A DNA stretch of 64,000 bases. Origin: Panopea generosa. Taxonomy: Eukaryota > Mollusca > Bivalvia > Adapedonta > Hiatellidae. The position numbers and the translations under genes were made by a program. Under the pieces are notes generated by a model. That model saw nothing but the letters and a program-made list of their open reading frames with translations, made no database searches and was not told the DNA's origin. Positions 36,901 to 47,984 of the stretch are shown here, piece by piece; position 1 is the first letter of the stretch, and each line of letters begins with the position of its first letter. The stretch covers positions 28,261,932-28,325,931 of the forward strand of contig CM055907.1 of the NCBI GenBank assembly GCA_029582155.1, written 5' to 3'.

Positions 36901-39900
36901 CATTGTTGATGTAATCGTACGCCATTGTTGGCATTATTTGTACGTCATTCTTGGTGTAATAATACACCATTTTTGGTGTAATCGAACGCCGTTGTTGGTG
37001 TAATAGTACGCCATTGTTGCTGAAATAGTAAGACAGCGTTGGTGTAAACGTATGCGATTGTTTGTGTAATCGTAAGCCATTGTTGTTGCAAAAGTACGCC
37101 ATTGTTGGTGTAATTGTACACCATTGTTGGTGAAAAAGTATGCCATTGTTGGTGTAATCGTATGCCATTGTTGGTGTACGCCATTGTTGGTGTAATAGTA
37201 CACCATTGATGGTGTTATCGTTCGCTATTGTTGGTGTAATCGTACGCCATTGTTGGTGAAATAGTATGACATTGTTTGTGAAATAGTACGACATTGTTGG
37301 TGTAATCGTACGCGATTCTTGGTGTAATCGTACGTCAATGTTGGTGAAATAGTACGCCATTGTTGGTGTAATCGAACGTCAATGTTGGTGTAATCGTACC
37401 CCATTGTTGGTTTAATCATATGCCATTGTAGGTATCATCGTATGCCATTATTGGTGTAACAGAATGCCAATGTTGTTGCAATCGCACGCCATTGTTGGTG
37501 AAAAAGTACGCCATTGTGGGTGTAATCGTTTGCCATTGTTGGTGAAATAGTGCGCCATTGTTGGCGAAATAGTATGCCATTGTTTGTGTAATCGAACGCC
37601 ATTGTTGATGTAATCGAATGTCATTGTTTGTGTTATCGTACATCATTGTTGGTGTAATTGTACTCCATTGTTGGTTTAAAAGTACGCCATTGTTGGTGTA
37701 ATCGATCGCCATTGTTGGTGTAATCGTACGCCATTGTTTGTGTAATAGTACGCCATTGTTGGTGTAATCGAACACCATTTTTTTTTGTAATTGTACACCA
37801 TTGTTGTTGAAATAGTACATCGTTGTTAGTGTAATCGAACGCCATTGTTGGTGTAATCGAACACCATTGTTGATGTAATCGTACTTCATTGTTGGTTTAA
37901 TCGTACACCATTGTAAGTGAAATAGTACGCCATTGTTGGTGTAATCGTACGCCATTGTTGGTGTACGCCATTGTTGGTGTAATAGTACGCCATTGATGGT
38001 GTAATCGTTCGCTTTTGTTAGTGTAATCGTACGCCATTTTTGGTGTAATTGGACGCCATTGTTGGTGTAATCGTATGTCATTGTTGGTGTAATCGTATGC
38101 CATTGTTGGTGAAATAGAACGCCATTGTTGGTGTCATCGTACGCCATTTGTGGTTTAATCGAACGCCGTTGTTGGTGTAATAGTACGCCATTGTTGCTGA
38201 AATAGTAAGACAGTGTTGGTGTTAACGTACGCGATTGTTTGTGTAATCGTAAGCCATTGTTGTTGCAATCGTACGCCATTGTGGGTGTAATCGAACTTAA
38301 TTTTTGGTGTAATCGTATTCCATTGTTGGTTTAATCATAAGCCATTGTAGTTATCATCGTACGCAATTATTGGTGTAACCGAACGCCAACGTTGGTGAAA
38401 TCGTACGCCATTGTTGGTGAAATAGTACCCCTTTGTTGGTGTAATCGAAGGCTATTGTTTGTGCTATCGTACAACAGTGTTGGGTGTAATCGTACGCCAT
38501 TGTTGATGTAACAGTACGCTATTGTTGGTGTAATAGTACGCCATTGATGGTGTAATCGAACGCCATTGTTGGTGTAATCGTACACCATTGTTTGTGTAAT
38601 AGTACGGCATTGTTGGTGTAATCGAACACTGTTTCTGGTGTAATCTTACATCATTGTTGGTGTAATCATACGCCATTGTTGGTGAAATAGTACACCGTTA
38701 TTGGTGTAATCGAACGCCATTGTTGGTGCAATCGAACGCAATTGTTTATGTAGTCGTACATCATTGTTGGTGTAATCGTACGCCATTGTTGGTGAAATAG
38801 TACGCCATCGTTGGTGTAATAGTACGCCATTGTTGGTGTAATCGAACACCATTGTTGATGTTATCGTACATCATTGTTGGTGTAATGGAACGCCATTGTT
38901 GGTGTAATTGTACACCATTGTTTTAGTAATCGTACATCATTTTTGGTGAAATCGTACACCGTTGTTTGTGTAATCGTACGCCATTGTTGGTGTAAGCAAA
39001 CACCATTGTTGGTGCAATCATACACCATTGTTGGTGTAATAATACACAGTTGCTGGTGTAATCCAACACAATTGTTGGTGTAATAGTACGCCATTGTTGG
39101 TGTAAGCGAACTCCTTTTTTTGTGTAATCATACAACATTGCTGGTGAAATCTTACACCATTGTTGGTGAAAAAGTACAACGTTGTTGGTGAAATAGTACA
39201 CCATTGTTGGTGTAATAGTACGCCATTTTGGTGTACGCCATTGTTGGTGTAATAGTACGCCATTGTTGGTGTAATTGTTCGCCATTGTTGGTGTAATAGT
39301 ACGCCATTTTTTGTGTTATTGGACGCCATTGTTGGTTAAATCGTATGCCATTGTTGGTGTAATCGTACGCCATTGTTGGTGAAATAGAACGCCATTGCTG
39401 GTGTCACCGTACCCATTGTTGGTGTAATCGAATGCCATTGTTGGTGTAATAGTACGACATTGTTGGTTAAATTGTACGACATTGTTAGTGAAATAGTATG
39501 ACATTGTTGGTGTAATCTTACGCCATTGTTGGCGCTATTTGTACGCCATTGTTGGTGCAATAGAACATCATTGTTGTTGAAATATTACGACATTGTTGGT
39601 TAAATAGTACACCATTGTTGGTGTCATCGTACGCCATTGTTGGTATAATCGAACGCCGTTGTTGGTGTAATAGTACACCATTGTTGGTGTAAGCAAACAC
39701 CATTGTTGGTGTAATCATACACCATTGTTGGAGTAATGATACACAGTTTCTGGTGTAATCCAACACAATTGTTGGTGTAATAGTACGCCATTGTTGGTGT
39801 AAGCCAACACCATTTTTTGTGTAATCATACAACATTGCTGGTGAAATCTTACACCATTGTTGGTGAAAAAGTACACCGTTGTTGATGAAATAGTACACCA

Positions 39901-41785
39901 TTGTTGGTGTAATCGTACGCCATTGTTGGTGTACGCCATTGTGGGTGTAATAGTATGCCATTGTTGGTGTAATCGTTCGCCATTGTTGGTATAATCGTAC
40001 GCCATTTTTGGTGTAATTGGACGCCATTGTTGGTGTAATCGTATGCCATTGTTGGTGTAATCGAACGCCATTGTTGGTGAAATAGAACGCCATTGCTGGT
40101 GTCACCGTACCCATTGTTGGTGTAATCTTAGGCCATTGTTGGCGCTATTTGTACGCCATTGTTAGTGCAATAGTACACCATTGGTGTTGAAATATTACGA
40201 CACTGTTGGTTAAATAGTACACCATTGTTGGTGTCATCGTACGCCATTTTTGGTGTAATCGAACGCCGTTTTTGGTGTAATTATACGCCATTGATGCTGA
40301 AATAGTAAGACAGTTTTGGTGTAAACGTACGCGACTGTTTGTGTAATCGTAAGCCATTGTTGTTGCAATCGTACGCCATTTTTGGCGAAATAGTACGCCA
40401 TTGTTGGTGTAATCGAACGCAATTTTTAGTGTAATCGTATGCCATTGTTGGTTTAAACATACGCTAATGTAGGTATTATCGTACGCCATTATTGGTGTAA
40501 CTGAACGCTAATGTTGGTGAAATCGTACGCCTTTGTTGGTGAAATAGTACGCCTTTGTTGGTGTAATCGAACGGCTTTGTTGGTGTAATCGAACGCCATT
40601 GTTTGTGCTATCGTACAACAGTTTTGATGTAATCGTACGCCATTGTTGATGTAACAGTATGCTATTGTTGGTGTAATAGTACGCCATTGATGGTGTAATC
40701 GAACGCCATTGTTGTTGTAATCGTACACAATTGTTGGTGTAATAGTACAGCATTGTTGGTGTAATCGAACACCATTGTTGGTGTAATGGAACACTGTTGC
40801 TGTTGTAATCTTACATCGTTGTTGGTGTAATCGTACGACATTGTTGGAGAAATAGTACACCGTTGTTGGTGTAATCGAACGCCATTGTTGGTGTAATCGA
40901 ACGCCATTGTGGATGTAATCGTACATCATTGTTGGTGTAATTGCACGCCATTGTTGGTGAAATAGTACGCCATTGTTGATGTAATAGTACGCAATTGTTT
41001 GTGAAATCGAACATCATTGTTGGTGTAATAGTATATTATTGTTGGTGTTATAGTGCGCCATTGTTGGTGTAATAGTACGCCATTGTTGGTGTAAGCGAAC
41101 ACCATTGTTTGTGAAATAGTACGCCATTGTTGGTGTAAGCAAACACCATTGTTTGTAAAATAGTACGCCATTGTTGGTGTAATCGAACACCGCTGTTTGT
41201 GTAATCATACGCCATTGTTGGTGTAAGCGAACACCATTGTTGGTGAAATCATACACCATTGTTGGTGTAATGATACACAGTTGCTGGTGTAATCCAACAC
41301 AATTGTTGGTGCAATAGTACACCATTGCTGGTGTTATCGTATACCATTGTTCTTGAAAAAGTACACCGTTGTTTGTGAAATAGTACAACATTGTTGGTGT
41401 AATAGTACGCCATTGTTGGTGTAATCGAACACCATTGTTGGTGTAATCGAACATTATTATCGGTGTTATCGTACGCCATTGTTGGTGTAATAGTACACCA
41501 TTGTTGGTATAATATTACGCCATTGTTGGTTAAATAGTATGCCATTGTTGGTGTAAGCGAACACCGTTGTTGGTGTAATAATACACCATTGCTGGTGAAA
41601 TCTTACACCATTGTTGGTGAAAAAATACACCGTTGTTGGTGAAATAGTACGCCATTGTTGGTGTTATAGTACGCCATTGTTTGTGTAATCGAACAATATT
41701 GTTGGTGTTATCGGATTCCATTGTTGGTGTAATCGTACGCCATTGCTGGTGTAAAAGTACACCATTGTGGGTATAATCAGAGTCC
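33950..41785. repeat. 22-bp minisatellite
   Basis: About 350 diverged copies of a 22-bp unit built on ACGCCATTGTTGGTGTAAT plus a variable trinucleotide (CGT, AGT or CGA). Occasional shorter units (TTGGTGTACGCCATTGTTGG) occur. Large blocks repeat in the same variant order: the GGTCAAGATTGGTGTAATC block at 34771 recurs at 35387, and the CTGGTGTCACCGTACCCATT block at about 39398 recurs at about 40096. This points to higher-order duplication. The minus strand is open in all frames for up to 287 codons with a 22-residue TNNGVRLHQQWRTITPTMAYDY-type period; I reject this as coding. Confidence 0.97.
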
Positions 41786-42960
41786 GATTTGCATGCAAGG
41801 GACCAATAGGAAAAGTCAAAATAAAATATTCATAGAAATAACCAACCCTGTTTTATTATCTAGAAAATGTGAATCGAAGCATGCGTCTTGCCATGTCAAA
41901 TAAATCCAACTGATAACATTTATAAGTCTACGGTAAGGCAGGTATATTAAGGAATGTAAATGAAATGAAGCTTACACAATCTAAACCCTGATCACATAAA
42001 AATATTGAATGTTGATTAATGTATTCTTTAACACACTATGATTATTATAACTAAAATGTAGCAACTAACAAATGATGATAGTTGAGATTAGGAACCCTCC
42101 CACTTTGTCTTTAATATATGTTTATGAGCAGATTTATAGTATTGCATTATATAACAATGTACAATTATTATATTATGTTTATGTTCATATGTACTCAAAC
42201 ATAATTGAATAGGATGTTAAAACCTAAAAAAATGCTATTAACTTCAATATTTTAATGTATTTGTGATATTTATATATTCATTCATTTGTGTGTGTTTTTG
42301 TTCTGTTTAGAATGAATTCGAATAAAAAATCATGGTTGTCACACCGATCAATTTAGTGTTAGGTGAGTTTAAGCTAGATAAGTTTATTGTATATTATCAT
42401 CAGCAATTTACTCAATGCCATTATTTGTGTGGTATCCCATCGTGGTTTACTTTCACATATTACACAGAATTCTATTATGTTCCTAAAATTGATACTGTCA
42501 TTACAAGATTTCTCTATTAGTTATTCTGAAATGTTACATATATGAACAATTTGTCACAACTCACCATACCGTTATTAAGAAGACATGAACACAAATAACC
42601 GTTTCTCATCCGTCATTTTAGGTTCTCGAGATAGTTGATATTTATCATCATTATCCACCTATAAATAGCTATTCCGCTGACTTCATGCATTTGTACCACA
42701 TGGTTGTACTTTAGAAATCGCTATCGACGCATCAAACCGGAAGCGTCCCAAATATCCGGATATATTTTTCGTATTGGACCGTCCCGAAAATTCGTATTAG
42801 ACGTTAAGGAACAATAACTCAAAAATATGATTGACAACAACTACATGTTAATTTTTTTCAAGTTACTTTCGTTGTTTTAAGAAATGACCATTTATAAATT
42901 GCGTTTTAATTTTATTATTGTTCATCTCAATTTTATATTGTGTTTCATATGAAAAGAACT
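41786..42960. other. AT-rich stretch with no recognised gene
   Basis: No gene, RNA or repeat signal recognised. Confidence 0.5.
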
Positions 42961-42962
42961 CG

Positions 42963-43138
42963 AGGTGATTAATAAAAATGTCATTATACAGTCATTTTAT
43001 GATGTAGGTTTGTATTGTAGTCGTCAATGTTGTGGTGAAAACCTGTATTGGAAGGCGCCTAGTCCAATACAGGTATTTACCACAAAACACACTCCTGCAA
43101 TATAAATCCATATTGTACGTTGAACTGTTTAATCACCT
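42963..43138. mobile_element. 176-bp fold-back (MITE-like) element
   Basis: The outer ends AGGTGATTAA (42963-42972) and TTAATCACCT (43129-43138) are exact inverted repeats. Inner arms of about 47 bp pair imperfectly, with a 22-bp core (TGTGGTGAAAACCTGTATTG) that has two mismatches and an AGGCGCCTAG loop at about 43052. There is no coding capacity. No target-site duplication was resolved. Confidence 0.75.
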
Positions 43139-43906
43139 TTATATAATATTACCATTAGATCCTGTTGTGTTGAGTGCCGATACAGGACTGTCACGAGACT
43201 AATGTTAGACATACTTTATAAAACTCAACACCATGAATCACAAAGCTTATCCTTCGTCTTTACATATACATTTTTAAACACGTAAATACACACTTCGATT
43301 TATCAAGATAAAAGTAAAATAACTTAAATAATCCGAGACACGATTCTTTTTGTGAGCCGTAAATACACTTGTACTTCGCCAGAAGGAACGTGTCATTGGT
43401 CAAAATATTATTGTATATTTGTTGTTTTATATCGAGTACCTTGGTGTTCCGGCAATAAATAGTCAATTCGTGTCTGGTGTACGCACTAATTCAATACAAT
43501 TACATAACAAAGATTTTAACTCGTTCTCTGACCTCAATTAGATAGTTTATTAAATTTAATATATATATATATGTTTTCAGTCAGTGACGGTAAGACGCGT
43601 GTAAATTACTTTTTACATCTCATTTCGAAATATTCAGGTTTCGTGTTTCTTTGGTAATTTATTTCTAATCACTAAACTCTGATATATAGTATGTAAAGTA
43701 TATTATAAAATATAACACTATTTTGTCGTTATATAACTCAGCAATACGCAGTTTATGATCATGAATGATTAACACATTCTCCTCAACGTCCTGAATACGC
43801 GAACACCTCTTGATTTCACCACATATGGACAGTCCAATGCCACAATTCCGACTTGTCTTTATCCATTCTTGGTTATAGAGTTTTTTTCACAATGCAGCAT
43901 ATATTG
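43139..43906 (-). other. AT-rich DNA, likely 3' UTR and downstream flank of the minus-strand gene
   Basis: Candidate minus-strand AATAAA signals lie at about 43658 and 43547, roughly 250 and 360 bp after the stop of the last predicted exon. No other feature is recognised. Confidence 0.4.
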
Positions 43907-44103
43907 TCAAACAAACCTGGACTTCGGTTTAGATTTCTTCCTTGTTGGTGTTTTAGGTAGAGATGGATTTCCAAATGCATGAGGTGTTATTTTTGACACT
44001 CGGTCATTGCTTTGCTCTTTTTTCTTATAGCTTGTTCTGCCTTGTTTAATATTTGCCAAACCACTGGATCTCTTCCGGCGAGCCTTTGTTCGCTTACAAC
44101 AAA
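43907..44103 (-). CDS. Terminal coding exon of an unrecognised minus-strand gene (exon C)
   Basis: A minus-strand open stretch of about 65 codons starts right after a consensus acceptor (CACATTTTTTTTCAG) and ends at TGA (43907-43909). The first two bases complete a split codon, so it needs an upstream exon ending in phase 1. The candidate exon at 50515-50739 ends in phase 1 with a G, giving a Val codon. The translation starts CCKRTKARRKRSSGLANIKQ and ends PSLPKTPTRKKSKPKSRFV. It is strongly basic and rich in Lys, Arg, Ser and Pro, like a disordered nuclear or nucleic-acid-binding tail. I do not recognise the family. Codon composition differs from chance AT-rich ORFs nearby. Coding status is inferred from splice sites and frame only. 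Confidence 0.5.
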
Positions 44104-44134
44104 CTGAAAAAAAATGTGTATGTTCCTATATAAT

Positions 44135-44550
44135 AAAACAAAAAATGCGGCAAGTGTGCCTTTAATGGATTTTTATAATCATTTTAAAAATATGGCGTCG
44201 GAATTAATTACATCAGAGGACGTTGAAATAGAAGAATTATTGAATGCGTTTTATCAAAATGAGGTTAAGGCTATTTTCCAGGAGCCCGATGATTCGATTT
44301 CACCATCAGAAATAAAATCCGCGGTGAAAAGTATGAAAAGATCAAAAAGTGTTGCAGAAGATTGTCTGATGAACGAATACTTCATAGAAACTTTAAACAT
44401 AATAACGCCTGCAGTAGAGAGAATATTGAATAGAATATTAGACTGTCAAACTTTTACGATTCAAGGGCCACGGGGCATTATAATACCAGTACACAAAACC
44501 GGATCAACAGATGATCAAGATAACTCTAGGGAAATAACCTTGATCAGATG
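44135..44550 (+). pseudogene. LINE reverse transcriptase, N-terminal part
   Basis: An open frame of about 139 codons: VPLMDFYNHFKNMASE, then ISPSEIKSAVKSMKRSKSVA (the usual EI..A...LK..KS linker motif), NEYFIETLNIITPAVERILN, and GIIIPVHKTGSTDDQDNSRE, which corresponds to the conserved W..G.I.P..K.GD..D..NYRGITL block before RT motif 1. The frame hits a stop as soon as the 37-bp repeat array begins its second unit. Family: endonuclease-reverse transcriptase of non-LTR elements. No active product is possible. Confidence 0.85.
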
Positions 44551-45946
44551 ATCTAGATAACTATAGGGAATTAACCTTGATCAGATGATCCAGATTACTA
44601 TAGGAGAATAACCTTGATCAGATGATCCAGATAACTATAGGGGAATAACCTTGATCAGATGATCCAGATAACTATAGGGGAATAACATCAGATGATCCAG
44701 ATTACTATAGGAGAATAACCTTGATCCGATGATCCAGATAGCTATAGGGGAATAACCTTGATCAGATGATCCAGATTACTATAGGGGAATAACCTTGATC
44801 AGATGATCCAGATAACTATAGGGGAATAACCTTGATCAGGTGATCCAGATAACTATACGGGAATAACCTTGATCAGGTGATCCAGATAACTATAGGGGAA
44901 TAACTTGATCAGGTGATCCAGATAACTATATGGGAATAACTTTGATCAGGTGATCCAGATAACTATAGGGGAATAACCTTGATCAGGTGATCCAGATTAC
45001 TATATGGGAATAACCTTTGATCAGGTGATCCAGATGACTATAGGGAAATAACCTTGATCAGATGATCCAGATAACTATAGGGGAATAACCTTGATCAGAT
45101 GATCCAGATAACTATAGGGGAATAACCTTGATCAGATGATCCAGATAACTATAGGGGAATAACCTTGATCAGATGATCCAGATTACTATAGGGGAATATC
45201 CTTGATCAGATGATCAAGATAACTTTAGGGGAATAACCTTGATCAGATGATCCAGATAACCATAGGGGAATAACCTTGATCAGATGATCCAGATAACCAT
45301 AGGGGAATAACCTTGATCAGATGATCCAGATAACTCTAGGGGAATAACCATTATCAGATGCTCCAGATAACCATAGGGGAATAACCTTGATCAGATGATT
45401 TAGATAACTATAGGGGAATAACCTTGATTAGATGATCCAGATAACTATACGAGAATAACCTTGATCAGATGATCCAGATAACTATACGGGAATAACCTTG
45501 ATCAGGTGATCCAGATAACTATAGGGGAATAACCTTGATCAGGTGATCCAAATAACTATAGGACAATAACCTTGATCAGGTGATCCAGATAACTATAGGG
45601 TAATAACCTTGATCAGGTGATCCAGATTACTATAGGGGAATAACCTTGATCAGATGATCCAGATAACTATACGGGAATAACCTTGATCAGGTGATCCAGA
45701 TTACTATAGGGGAATAACCTTGATCAGGTGATCCAGATAACTATAGGGGAATAACCTTGATCAGGTGATCCAGATAACTATAGGGGAATAACCTTGATCA
45801 GATGATCCAGACAACTATAGGGGAATAACCTTGATCAGATGATCCAGATTACTATAGGGGAATTATCTTGATCAGATGATCCAGATAACTATAGGGGAAT
45901 AACCTTGATCAGATGATCCAGATAACTATAGGGGAATTATCTTGAT
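44508..45946. repeat. 37-bp minisatellite derived from reverse-transcriptase codons
   Basis: About 39 copies of a 37-bp unit (CAGATGATCCAGATAACTAT, then AGGGGAATAACCTTGAT). The first unit is still in frame with the LINE coding sequence, encoding DDQDNSREITL. CAGATG occurs at the left edge (44508-44513), at every unit junction, and at the right edge (45947-45952), after which the RT frame resumes with CFAKLCTTVV. Removing all but one unit joins the frames. Variants include CAGGTGATCC units clustered at 44840-45030 and 45490-45780. Each unit carries GATC sites. Confidence 0.96.
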
Positions 45947-46310
45947 CAGATGTTTTGCCAAACTTTGTACGACAGTCGTAAACAATAGGTTCAAAAAATG
46001 ATCGACAGATAATGATAAATTGTCAGACGCTCAATTTGGCTTCAAGGCCAATCAAAATACAATGGATGTCATATTCATTTTAAATACACGGATACAAACA
46101 TATATCAATAATAAACAAAAATTATACTGATCGTTTATAGATATGCTAAAGGCATTCGACTCAATGTATAGAAATTGGCTGAGGTACAAAATGATAAAGA
46201 GACGCAAAAATGGTAAATTACTATCGGTTTTTCGATCTATGTACAAAGATGTTAAATCGTGTGTAAAACAATTCAACACCTTATCAAACTTCATAAAATT
46301 ACTTAAAAGA
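45947..46310 (+). pseudogene. LINE reverse transcriptase, fingers/palm part with internal deletion
   Basis: Directly after the array the frame reads CFAKLCTTVVNNRF, then KLSDAQFGFKANQNTMDVIF and (after a stop) FIDMLKAFDSMYRNWL, LSVFRSMYKDVKSCVK. These match the LSD.QFGFR...T.DAIF and F.D..KAFD.V (first catalytic Asp) motifs. The sequence then passes within about 15 residues to a block that normally follows the YADD motif, so about 90-100 residues, including the G..QG and YADD motifs, have been deleted near 46280. Three or more stops are present. Confidence 0.82.
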
Positions 46311-47245
46311 ATATTGTGATAGATGGAAGCTTAAAGTTAATGTCCCAAAAACAAAAATAATTGTTTTCAAAAAAGGCAGAGCTAGAGCTGAACGCGGAAA
46401 ATGGAAATACGATGGACAAGATACAGAAGTTGTTACACATTTTGGCCTAGTTTTTACAAGTGGTGGATCGTTTGTAACAGCAACTTCAACTTTGGCTGAC
46501 AAACCAAACAGAGCAATGTGCTCACTTATATCTATGACAAAAAGTATGAATGTGCCGGTTAATATTACGTTAAACTTGTTCGACTCATTTGTACAACCAA
46601 TATTAAACTATTCATGTGGAATTTGGGGTCACATATCAGCAGAGAAAGTAGAACGTGTACATACGAAATTTATCAAATGGATGTTATGTGTTACGCAGAC
46701 GACATGTAATTTATCATTGTGGGGTGAAACGGGAGACTCCCAGTGGAATTAGCGAGGAAAGTAAGGATAATCAAGAATTGGTTAAAATGACACACACAAA
46801 CTAATAATTGCGTACTACAATCTGATAACAATATAAATAATTGGGCAGTTAAACGGAAACTGTTATTAAATAATCCAGGATAAGGTGAAGTGTGGCTATT
46901 TCCGAGTTCAATAAATATAAAAACATTAATGTCATTGTTAAAGCAAAAACTCAAAGACGTATTTATATCAGGATGGCGTGAAAGCATGGATAAAGGCAGC
47001 TCACTAGCATTATTTAGAGAACTGAAACAAATATTTGTCATGTCTGATTATCTGATAAAACTTGTAAATAAGAAGCATGGGGCAGCGATTATCTTCACAC
47101 GGACTGCAAACTGAAAAAGGCTGTCGACATAGAAATGTTCCAATTCCACGACGAGATAGGAAATGTTTTGTTTGTAGTAGGCAAGATATTGAGAATGAGT
47201 TCCACTTTATCATAATATGACCATTTTGTACCAAAATAGTATTAA
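46302..47245 (+). pseudogene. LINE C-terminal region (thumb and zinc-finger-like end)
   Basis: Broken frames read EYCDRWKLKVNVPKTKIIVF (the standard W.L.VN..KTK motif after YADD), then STLADKPNRAMCSLISM and LFDSFVQPILNYSCGIWGH (the LFD..V.PILNYG.EIWG motif), ERVHTKFIKWMLCV, and further on CRHRNVPIPRRDRKCFVCSR with DIENEFHFI (the R.C..C....IEDE.HF...C motif). A relic VFKFIQLLN ends the coding part near 47290. Several frame changes and stops are present. Confidence 0.82.
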
Positions 47246-47796
47246 TATAATAATCCAAGTGTTTTTAAATTCATCCAGTTACTGAATTGTAATAAAGTTA
47301 GAATCTTAAATTATTAAAGCTTCTCAAGAAAGGACATTAAAATGAAGTACTATGACTTGATCATTTAATGACCATATTCACTCTCGTTTATATAACTTGT
47401 ATTTGAATTGTCATGTTTTGTTTTTCTATGCATGTCCATGCATTGATGTATTGATATGCTATTATTTGTGATGATTTGCTTTATGTGTAATATGCTTAAT
47501 ATGTAATATGCTTAAATCCAAAACAAACTATTCTGTATTCAGTATAAATCCTTTACCGCAAAGTTAATGGCATAAAACTGTGCATGTATTATATATTATT
47601 GTACCAAAATATGTTCATATACGCATACGTCATAACAGAAACCTGATAATTTTGTATTTGTTGAGTCTGAGTTAGAAATTGTGGTCACATGATATATATC
47701 GTAACCACTAATAGAATTGTGTGGAATTAAATTGACTATATCTTTGCAAATGTCAAAACATAGATAAAAAAGCATATCCTTTAATTAGTAAAATAT

Positions 47797-47797
<1 letters not shown>

Positions 47798-47859
<62 letters not shown>
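47798..47859. repeat. (TTG)~20 microsatellite
   Basis: Uninterrupted TTG repeats downstream of the LINE. It could be the microsatellite tail of that element or independent. Confidence 0.95.
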
Positions 47860-47984
47860 ATTCAAAATTTGGTTTGTATATTCAAGGGTCATACTCGTAT
47901 GGTGTTTACTGTGCTGGTAAGTTGTGTGGGACGTCACGTAAGGCAAATATATCCAAATGTTTTATCTGACCATTCGATTCCGTG

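Larger units (their letters stand above)
44114..47560 (+). mobile_element. LINE (non-LTR retrotransposon), 5'-truncated, with an internal minisatellite
   Basis: A plus-strand LINE lies in the last intron of the predicted minus-strand gene. Protein blocks in order: an RT linker (44135-44510), a 37-bp minisatellite (44508-45946), RT fingers/palm (45947-46265), a deletion removing the catalytic motif, then thumb and C-terminal zinc-finger-like blocks (46310-47240). The endonuclease region is missing. The 3' limit is uncertain; coding relics end near 47330 and an AT-rich 3' UTR-like stretch follows. A relic of the same family lies at 54082-54410. Confidence 0.85.

Noticed and set aside
33932..41721. 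Minus-strand ORFs of up to 287 codons with a TNNGVRLHQQWRTITPTMAY-type repeat
   Set aside because: Product of the 22-bp array in cycling frames. Overlapping frames encode equally good versions, which real genes do not.
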